The notes under the pieces: model-generated
Told to the model about the DNA's origin: nothing
What the model saw: the letters and a program-made list of their open reading frames with translations, nothing else
Databases searched by the model: none
Translations under genes and position numbers: made by a program
In this document: piece by piece, positions 26,302 through 33,134 of the stretch
How the letters are laid out: each line of letters starts with the position of its first letter
How positions within the stretch are numbered: the first letter of the stretch is position 1
Assembly (NCBI GenBank): GCA_041392665.1
Contig: JAWKLQ010000045.1
Location: 1 to 64,000 of the forward strand
Length of the DNA: 64,000 nucleotides
Reading direction: 5' to 3'
Source: Flavilitoribacter sp020436695
Lineage (GTDB): Bacteria; Bacteroidota; Bacteroidia; Chitinophagales; Saprospiraceae

Positions 26302-28986
26302 TTACCGTATGCTCGTGTGTGGAAACGAAGATCTTGATGTAAGCTGTAATCTCCGAAATGCCGAGCCTGCTATATTGTTCATCCAGGTGCAGAGGTATCG
26401 TCCGGTGACTGCTCCCTGATTCTCAAAGGTTAGATATACTTCTTTATCGAGAGCGGTTTCTTCCACCTCGAGATTGGCGGAGATCCCGAACAGGCTATCC
26501 ATAAACAGAGCCGATACAAAATAGCGGCGGCCACTACTCCGTAATTTAATTCTGATGGCCGGTTGCAGGTTTCCTTTATCCGTAACCCTTATTTCCTCCG
26601 GATCGTTCAGCACCCGATCGGCGGAAACGGAATCCATGCCTTCCAGACTAAGTGGTGTTTCTTCGATAACTTCTACTTCCACCTGTATTGCTTCACGTCT
26701 AATACCGGAAGTAGGATTACTTAGGTCGAGCAGATGTTTCCATCGGCCAAGGGTTTGCAAATGATCTTCGAACTCCTGAAAATCCTCACTTGGCTTGAAT
26801 AGCGGGATATCGTTTCCTGGTCGCGTAAGCCAGTAAGAACCATCCTGAATACAGATCATGTAATCGGCGCGTTCTGCATCTTCAGTGATCACAAAATTGG
26901 CCAGGGACGGGCGGCTCATTTCGTCGAGTAGCTTTGGCCGGTCAGCCGGGTGCATGTCCTGGCTGGGCTTCAGCCGTATGGGAGGCGTAGCCATACGCAT
27001 TACTTCAGCCATATATTCCTGGGAAGGATCGAGGTCGACGCCCTCTTCCACCGCAAAATAAGATTGGGCAGTCCGGACCTCCACCACTTCTACATCTACA
27101 AATTCATCCGGATCAGTGACCGGCCATACCCGGACAACTGTCCTTCCTGACATTTCACTGGAGGCTGCGATACCGTTCGTCGCCCCCGCCTGCATCACCC
27201 ACCGGCTCTGTTTTGCATCAAATGAGACCCTATAATACGTTTCGGGATTTTTGTAGGGACCATCAAGGAAAGTGAGATTGGCGGTGTCGGTTGATCCCGT
27301 CACACTTAGTTGGGGGACCTGGTTTTCTACCTTCTTGCGAACCAGATTCTGAACACTGGTCATTAAATCCGTATAGGTTAACTTAAGACCACCTCCTTTT
27401 CGGAGAACCTGAAGCAAGCTATAAGTGAATATTCCATGGTCTTTTCCATTTATCTGAGTTTCAAACACCCCTCTGATCTCATCTGAGCCGGCGGATAAGG
27501 TAATGACCGGTAAGTTGATACGCCATTGCTCAACAGCCTGTAAATAGGCCTCCTCGGCATTGTTAGCCTTTACCAAGGAAAGGGCATCCCGGTAGCCTAA
27601 ATAATCCGGTAGGGATTTTGTTCCGGAAGGTAGTTTATAGGAACTCTTACTCATTTGTTGGTAGTTCCCAACATTAGATTCTACACGTCTACTGGAAATG
27701 TTGCTATCAAGTATGACTACTGTGTGTACTTCCCGATCCTGATCTTCCTGATCAGTCCCCTGTTTTCTCAGAGCTTCCCACAATAAAAAAGACAATTCTT
27801 TATCGGTCAGATCCTGGCCTCCCGGGGTCCGGCTATCAGAACAGATCAGCGTATTATCTATCGGATCTTCCCGGAATGCCGACTGTTGAAAACCGCTATG
27901 GCCCGCAAAATAAAAGATACAGATGTCTTCCTGTTCTTTACCGGCTGCTTTAAACTGCTGGAAGGTGTCAATGATGTTCTGCCGGGTGGGAGCGCTGTAG
28001 GCATTGGTGTCCAGATTGTGCTCTTGAAGGGCCGCATAATCGGCTTCATTCGGAGCAAGCAACAAGCTAGGGTAATAGGCCGTCAGGTTCTTATTGGCAG
28101 CGGTCAGTTCCTGCAAAAAGCGATGTATAGCTAAGGCGTCATTTACACTTGAATTTAGAGACTGGGCAGATCGGCCGTAATCGTTTATTCCCACGATCAC
28201 AGCATAAATACTCCGCGGCGCCTTATCTTCTTCAGTCGGTAACTTTCCGATTTGTTCTAAAATAGCCCGTTGTACCTTTTTTGGCAGTTTAATGCTAATG
28301 GAAGCTCCCTGGTCGGGTTCCTGATTGGCCATTTGTTCCCACTCCCGGGCCGCCTGTTCTTCGTCTTCTTTGAAATAGCTGTCCAGTCCTTTAAGCAATG
28401 CCCTAAGCGTTTCATTTCCTGCCTTTTGGTCATCGCGGTCCAGCATATTCAGATAATAGGCAACGGAAGGCTGCATATTACCCGGAGCGCTGTTCCGGTT
28501 GAGCTGGTGAGCAATATGCTGAGCGATGTGATCGGCCTCGGCCAGCGGGTTAACGATGAGATTGCCCTCAATGCGGTATACTTCGAGATAACGCATACCG
28601 AGAAAGTGCTGGCGGCAGGTAGCAGCGTAGGAGAGCATGAACTCTCCAAGCTGTTTCATCACTTGGGGCCGGGCCAGCATTTCATTGCGCAGGAGGTCCC
28701 GCTTCTCCGGGAAAAAAATGAATACATTGTAGTCGATGCGTTTGACCCAGCTGGATTGCAGCAGATCGGCACAGGCGATGGCACGCAATTCGTAGGAGCC
28801 GGTATTTTTTTCGTTCGCCGCCGGCACGTATACCGGAGCAAAAATATTGATGTACAGCTTGTGCAACACATCGATATTGAACCAGGGCAGGACGGCAACG
28901 TACAGGGCAAAAGCATCGATCCTGGCTTTGCGCTCTTCACTAAGATGGGGCATCCCGCCCGATATTTTTACGTCCTTGCTCGCCAT
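26302..28986 (-). CDS. caspase-like (peptidase C14) protein lacking the catalytic Cys, N-terminal part
   Basis: An 894-residue frame. Residues 1 to about 200 form an unassigned helical domain (SEERKARIDAFALYVAVLPWF). A caspase-like domain follows at about 258-545: SIYAVIVGINDYG, CIFYFAGHSGFQ with the catalytic His at 363, then VVILDSNISSRR where active relatives have LDSCHSG. The nucleophile position 429 is Asn, so proteolysis is unlikely. Later residues form beta-rich repeats. The frame ends 26 bases before the next frame begins. A one-base deletion in a G-run near 26414-26416 explains the split, so one protein of about 1430 residues was or is intended. The start is fused to the vWA stop as TAAATG, implying translational coupling. 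Confidence 0.8.
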   Translation of the reverse strand: MASKDVKISGGMPHLSEERKARIDAFALYVAVLPWFNIDVLHKLYINIFAPVYVPAANEKNTGSYELRAIACADLLQSSWVKRIDYNVFIFFPEKRDLLRNEMLARPQVMKQLGEFMLSYAATCRQHFLGMRYLEVYRIEGNLIVNPLAEADHIAQHIAHQLNRNSAPGNMQPSVAYYLNMLDRDDQKAGNETLRALLKGLDSYFKEDEEQAAREWEQMANQEPDQGASISIKLPKKVQRAILEQIGKLPTEEDKAPRSIYAVIVGINDYGRSAQSLNSSVNDALAIHRFLQELTAANKNLTAYYPSLLLAPNEADYAALQEHNLDTNAYSAPTRQNIIDTFQQFKAAGKEQEDICIFYFAGHSGFQQSAFREDPIDNTLICSDSRTPGGQDLTDKELSFLLWEALRKQGTDQEDQDREVHTVVILDSNISSRRVESNVGNYQQMSKSSYKLPSGTKSLPDYLGYRDALSLVKANNAEEAYLQAVEQWRINLPVITLSAGSDEIRGVFETQINGKDHGIFTYSLLQVLRKGGGLKLTYTDLMTSVQNLVRKKVENQVPQLSVTGSTDTANLTFLDGPYKNPETYYRVSFDAKQSRWVMQAGATNGIAASSEMSGRTVVRVWPVTDPDEFVDVEVVEVRTAQSYFAVEEGVDLDPSQEYMAEVMRMATPPIRLKPSQDMHPADRPKLLDEMSRPSLANFVITEDAERADYMICIQDGSYWLTRPGNDIPLFKPSEDFQEFEDHLQTLGRWKHLLDLSNPTSGIRREAIQVEVEVIEETPLSLEGMDSVSADRVLNDPEEIRVTDKGNLQPAIRIKLRSSGRRYFVSALFMDSLFGISANLEVEETALDKEVYLTFENQGAVTGRYLCTWMNNIAGSAFRRLQLTSRSSFPHTSIR

Positions 28987-30141
28987 TTACAGATTTTGAA
29001 AAAACTTCTTCAATTCATCCTTAGTCGGATAGATCATGGGAATGGTCACTTTCAGGCGCTGAGCCGTACTCCCCTGCAAATAGTCGGGCGGTACCGGATT
29101 CAGCCAATACACATGACTGGAAATGCCCCGGAGGTAATTCCACCAGCGGAAAGTGTCCACCATTCGCCCCCGGTTCACCATCCCCGAATGGGCCCCGGCG
29201 TCGCTTAATATGAAAAACCAGGTATCGGTATTCCACTTGTGTTTGCCGGTATCCAGCTGTGGCTTGCCTTTACCGGCATTCTTCAGGAGATAATTTTCGG
29301 AACCCTGTCGTTCGGGCAGGTTGTAATAGAAGTAGTGCTCGAAACTACAGTCCGGTATGGTATTGATCGCCAGATACAGTTGTTTTTCCACGTATTCGTA
29401 CGCCAGCATGGAACCGTAGCGATCGGCCAGCAACACGATATTGGAGGAGCTGGAGTCCCGGAACTGGTACACGATCTCGTCGATATAACGGTATTTGGTA
29501 TACTGAATGATCATTTGCTCGTAATCCAGATCTTTCGTTGGTACCTTCACCGGTGTTTCCACCTCACGGCGCAACCGCTGAGCAAAGTGCCTCAACTCAA
29601 AAGGCATGATCGCCTGATCGTTGAGGGTGAAAGTATATTCAAACTGATAGGCGGCAGCCCGTGCCGTCTGTCCGGCGTTTTGGTCCTGTTCTTTAATCGT
29701 TAATTCAATTTCCGCCAACTCTTCTTCCTCGATCTGCTTACCGGTGCTATCATCGTCCTGCACCTCCTGTCCATTTGTTTTCTGCCCCGGCCCCTGATCT
29801 CCGCCTCCTCCCCGGCTGCCTCCGCCGGTGGAAGGTGTACCACCGGCGTCAGTTCCCTTGCCGGGCTCTTCGGGTGAAGGTTCTTCTTCCGGCTCCAAAA
29901 AAGAAAGCTTCAGATCCTCCCAAACGGCAATTTGCTCGAACAGAAGGTCGAAGTCTGCCTCGTATTCCTGATCTTTCAGCCAGAAGATCTTGCAAAAATC
30001 CCGCAGGTCATGATAATTCTTGAAATGCCCCGTCGGTATCTGTTGAAAAGCCGCCAGGAAATAGGCGTACTGATCGACGGAAAGCAGCAGTTGCGTCCGG
30101 GCTTTTAATAAAGTGAAGAAGGTCCAGAGTGGCTTTTTCAT
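28987..30141 (-). CDS. vWA/CoxE-like protein with altered MIDAS
   Basis: A 384-residue soluble protein. The N-terminal third is helical; residues 83-135 are a Gly/Pro/Glu-rich linker. The C-terminal part is a vWA-type Rossmann domain (CoxE branch): NIVLLADRYGSM at 234-245, LYLAINTIPDCSFEHYFYY, and FFILSDAGAHSG. In a complete MIDAS the first motif is DxSxS; here it is Asp240-Arg-Tyr-Gly-Ser244, so the first Ser is replaced by Tyr while Asp240, Ser244 and the late Asp remain. It lies 12 bases after a MoxR ATPase; MoxR-vWA pairs are a standard chaperone/remodelling module that loads or unfolds partner proteins. Confidence 0.83.
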   Translation of the reverse strand: MKKPLWTFFTLLKARTQLLLSVDQYAYFLAAFQQIPTGHFKNYHDLRDFCKIFWLKDQEYEADFDLLFEQIAVWEDLKLSFLEPEEEPSPEEPGKGTDAGGTPSTGGGSRGGGGDQGPGQKTNGQEVQDDDSTGKQIEEEELAEIELTIKEQDQNAGQTARAAAYQFEYTFTLNDQAIMPFELRHFAQRLRREVETPVKVPTKDLDYEQMIIQYTKYRYIDEIVYQFRDSSSSNIVLLADRYGSMLAYEYVEKQLYLAINTIPDCSFEHYFYYNLPERQGSENYLLKNAGKGKPQLDTGKHKWNTDTWFFILSDAGAHSGMVNRGRMVDTFRWWNYLRGISSHVYWLNPVPPDYLQGSTAQRLKVTIPMIYPTKDELKKFFQNL

Positions 30142-30153
30142 AGCATCCGTCAG

Positions 30154-31197
30154 TTAGCTGCTCATTAATTTCAGGGCCAGCTGTTGCAATTCCGTATCGT
30201 TGATCAGATCATCCATCGAATGGCCGGTGGTGTTCACCTGATAGAGGAGGAGCTTGAGCCAGTCGAGCAATTCACTGGTAGAAGGCGGTTTTGCGGAAGA
30301 GGCGCTGTTCTTAACATCGAGAAACTTCTGTACAATGGTTTTTACCTGATCCGGGGAAATATCCCGTCGATCCGCTGCCGGCAGATTCAGATCGTTGTAA
30401 AACTCTTCGAGCTTGAAGTTGACGATCTTCTCCAGTCGATCATTTTTGAAACCCGGGATCTTGTAGTAGAGGCACCGGCGCAGAAAAGCCGGGGGCAACT
30501 CGCGTTCGTCATTACTGGTAATGACTACCAGCGGGCGATCGTCTTCGGCAGCACTGATGTATTTATCTTCCTGTTGCAGTTCGGGGATCAAAAAGCGCAT
30601 CTCATCCAGTTCGAGCAGCAGATCGTTGGGAAAGTCGATATCCCCCTTATCGATCTCATCGATGAGCAAAATGGGAAAAGTCTTTTTGGGGGCCTGATCA
30701 TCCGATTTGTCTGCTGGAGGGGCACTGACAAACGCCAGTCCCATAGGGCCAAGGCTGAGGTAGTTGGTCGGGTCGGCTGCTTTGGGCTTGTCATGTTCAT
30801 CTTTTTCATTGATGGTGGCGTGCCGCAGCCGGCTTACGTGATCGAACTGGTAGGCGCCATCCCGGGCATTGCTCCGTGATTTAACGTGCCATTCGAAGTA
30901 GTATTTGGAAAGCTCTTTACCGTGTACATAGGCCGCTACTGCTTTGGCCAATTGGGTCTTGCCGCAGCCAGGCTCTCCCTTCAGCAACAATGGCCGACCT
31001 GTAATAATGGCCGCATTAACCGCATTGAGCAATTCTTTACTAATGACGTAGGCCGACACCTTATCGGGCTTATCGTTGAGTTCAGGTTTCAGTTTTTTGT
31101 TTTTAAAATCAAATTCGAAATCAGCTCTCTTCACTTCGATCATGGAGATGGTCAGATTATCCTGATCAGGACCTAATTCCAACAATTTCTTTTTCAT
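30154..31197 (-). CDS. MoxR-type AAA+ ATPase
   Basis: The protein has 347 residues. Walker A is GEPGCGKT (74-81), Walker B ILLIDEID with Asp180-Glu181, sensor 1 VITSNDE, and the Arg-finger/sensor region AFLRRC. The lid follows to residue 347. MoxR ATPases act with vWA proteins to remodel or activate partner complexes. The gene is nine bases after the CHAT gene and 12 bases before the vWA gene, so it is the motor of this operon. ATP-dependent control of caspase/CHAT effectors is inferred from comparable systems. Confidence 0.92.
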   Translation of the reverse strand: MKKKLLELGPDQDNLTISMIEVKRADFEFDFKNKKLKPELNDKPDKVSAYVISKELLNAVNAAIITGRPLLLKGEPGCGKTQLAKAVAAYVHGKELSKYYFEWHVKSRSNARDGAYQFDHVSRLRHATINEKDEHDKPKAADPTNYLSLGPMGLAFVSAPPADKSDDQAPKKTFPILLIDEIDKGDIDFPNDLLLELDEMRFLIPELQQEDKYISAAEDDRPLVVITSNDERELPPAFLRRCLYYKIPGFKNDRLEKIVNFKLEEFYNDLNLPAADRRDISPDQVKTIVQKFLDVKNSASSAKPPSTSELLDWLKLLLYQVNTTGHSMDDLINDTELQQLALKLMSS

Positions 31198-31206
31198 GGT
31201 ATCGGC

Positions 31207-33099
31207 TTATGAAATTTTCAAAATTTGCTGAGGCGGGATCTTCAGGGTTTCGCAAATCAGTTCGATCACCGCATCCGGCCCCTGGTCTTTATAAGTATCA
31301 AAATCAGTTTCCCCTAAATGATCCAGCAACTGATCGAATTCGAGATCGTCTCCTTTTATTTTTCCCGTCCACTCATCAAAGATATCCTTGGTGACCGGCT
31401 GAGGAATAGAAAAATTCTTGGTTTTAGACAGCGTCAGTACCGGATGATCGGTAAACGTAAAATTATCACTGTTGATAAAGAACAGGAAAGTTGGTTGCCG
31501 GGGTGCCTGTCTTAAATTCTTCATGGAGCCGTCCAGATCCGAGAGGAGATTGGCGAGATCCTGTTTGAATTCTTCCAGCTGATCATCCCGTAGATCGGCC
31601 CGGCAAACCACGATATGCCCCTGTGCCACGATGATCTTGAAGAGCGTGGCCAGATCGAGTACCGAATAATGAGGTTCGTCCGGATAATTATTTACGATAG
31701 CGGTAGTCAGCATATCGGTAATTTTCAACTGGTCCTTTTGCGAATCGTCGGCGATGATGACCGGATTCGGCATCTTGGTATACTGCCGCAACCAATTGAC
31801 GATATAATTGATCAGTTTCTCGTATTTCCGGGGCGCAAAAAAAGCACAGATATAATTGGCCGGATTATAAAGCGCCGTGACCTCTTTCCGGGTTGGATCG
31901 CAGGGAAACTTCATGACATAGCTGATACGCTGGGAGAGGTCGACCGTAAATTTGTTGATGAACTTGTCGAATTTATTATCTCTGAACAATTCATCGAATT
32001 CGTCGTATCTGAACGTCGGCAATGTATGGAGCTCCGCCTTCAGGAAGTCGGTATTCCGGAAGGCCGTCTCTTCATTTACGCCTTTCTTTACGGCAATGCC
32101 GATCTCCAGATCAGCAAAATCCCGGAATAGTTTATCGTTGTCGAACAGCAATCTGGATTTTGACCGGGACGAACTCTCCTTAAACAGCAGGTCCTCCGAC
32201 TGTACGATGAACAAAACCCGGATCTCCCGGAATGAGAGCGCCTGTTTGAAAGATTCCAGGTCTACATCCGGGAGATTTTCATTCTTGATCAAAAACAACT
32301 TGATGAATTCGTGCTGGCCGGCGGCATTGAATGCCTCTTCAAATTTTTTATAGACGTTCTCATTGGCCAGAACGAAAAGGATCTTTTTGTTAGGGGGTTC
32401 GAAATCCACCATGTCCAATACATTGGGGTAGATCATGTGGCGGTTTTCCTCTCCTTCCATCAGGAGGATCTGCAGTTCAAGGGTATCGTCCGGCTCAAAG
32501 ATGTTGCCGCTACCTATCCCCCTGAAAAGGACCTGATGCGAAAGGTCTTTATTCTGAAAACCCTGTTCCACATCGTTGGAGGCCTGTTCAAAGGCCTTTT
32601 TAAAGCTCCATTTCAGGGAGAGGTATTTGTAAAAGGCATTTTGGAAGGCAATGGCGAAGTTGTTTTCCAGATCTTCGTCCTTCTGCGTGCCGATAACGAT
32701 GGGAATATTCCGCTGGGCGACGATCTTCGCTAGCTGAGATGATTTACAGGAAGAGAAAAAACAGGAAACGATCTTTGGGTTAACCTTGGGGGTGTTATGA
32801 TCCAGCATGATCGCAAAGTTCTCGTTCTTTACGATCCAGTCATCGTAGGGAATGCCCTCGGTCTGCCCATGGCCGCTAAAATGAAGATAGATCTCACTGA
32901 AAGGTTCCTGTACCAGCTTTTTTAGGGTGTCGTTCAGATGCACGGCATTAGGTACATAGTACGACTGCACCATAATGCCGGCCTTTTGAAAAGCTGCATT
33001 CTCATCCAGAACCTTGTAAAATTTTTCCACATCCGGTTCAACGATGGCCCTGCTCTCATCAGTGTAGTAATAAATAATCGCCAGTTTCTTATCGACCAT
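31207..33099 (-). CDS. CHAT-like peptidase protein with unassigned C-terminal domain
   Basis: The protein has 630 residues from the ATG at 33099; an in-frame ATG at 33165 would overlap the upstream gene. The first 210 residues are a CHAT (caspase-HetF-associated) domain: IYLHFSGHGQTEG with catalytic His77, then KIVSCFFSSCKSSQLAKIV with Cys118 as the probable nucleophile, NIPIVIGTQKDEDLENNFAI, and LKWSFKKAFEQA. Both catalytic residues are kept, so this is probably an active protease. The remaining 400 residues include alternating strands and helices (IRVLFIVQSEDL, YICAFFAPRKYEKLINYI, HIVVCRADLRDD, FLFFINSDNF) that look like one or two nucleotide-binding-like folds without a Walker A motif. Confidence 0.8.
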   Translation of the reverse strand: MVDKKLAIIYYYTDESRAIVEPDVEKFYKVLDENAAFQKAGIMVQSYYVPNAVHLNDTLKKLVQEPFSEIYLHFSGHGQTEGIPYDDWIVKNENFAIMLDHNTPKVNPKIVSCFFSSCKSSQLAKIVAQRNIPIVIGTQKDEDLENNFAIAFQNAFYKYLSLKWSFKKAFEQASNDVEQGFQNKDLSHQVLFRGIGSGNIFEPDDTLELQILLMEGEENRHMIYPNVLDMVDFEPPNKKILFVLANENVYKKFEEAFNAAGQHEFIKLFLIKNENLPDVDLESFKQALSFREIRVLFIVQSEDLLFKESSSRSKSRLLFDNDKLFRDFADLEIGIAVKKGVNEETAFRNTDFLKAELHTLPTFRYDEFDELFRDNKFDKFINKFTVDLSQRISYVMKFPCDPTRKEVTALYNPANYICAFFAPRKYEKLINYIVNWLRQYTKMPNPVIIADDSQKDQLKITDMLTTAIVNNYPDEPHYSVLDLATLFKIIVAQGHIVVCRADLRDDQLEEFKQDLANLLSDLDGSMKNLRQAPRQPTFLFFINSDNFTFTDHPVLTLSKTKNFSIPQPVTKDIFDEWTGKIKGDDLEFDQLLDHLGETDFDTYKDQGPDAVIELICETLKIPPQQILKIS

Positions 33100-33134
33100 A
33101 CATCGGATCTGTTGTCTTATTTTTCCTCCAGCAC

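Noticed and set aside
28270..29208. 312-residue plus-strand frame inside the caspase-like gene
   Set aside because: Opposite-strand shadow; the minus frame carries the caspase motifs and operon spacing.
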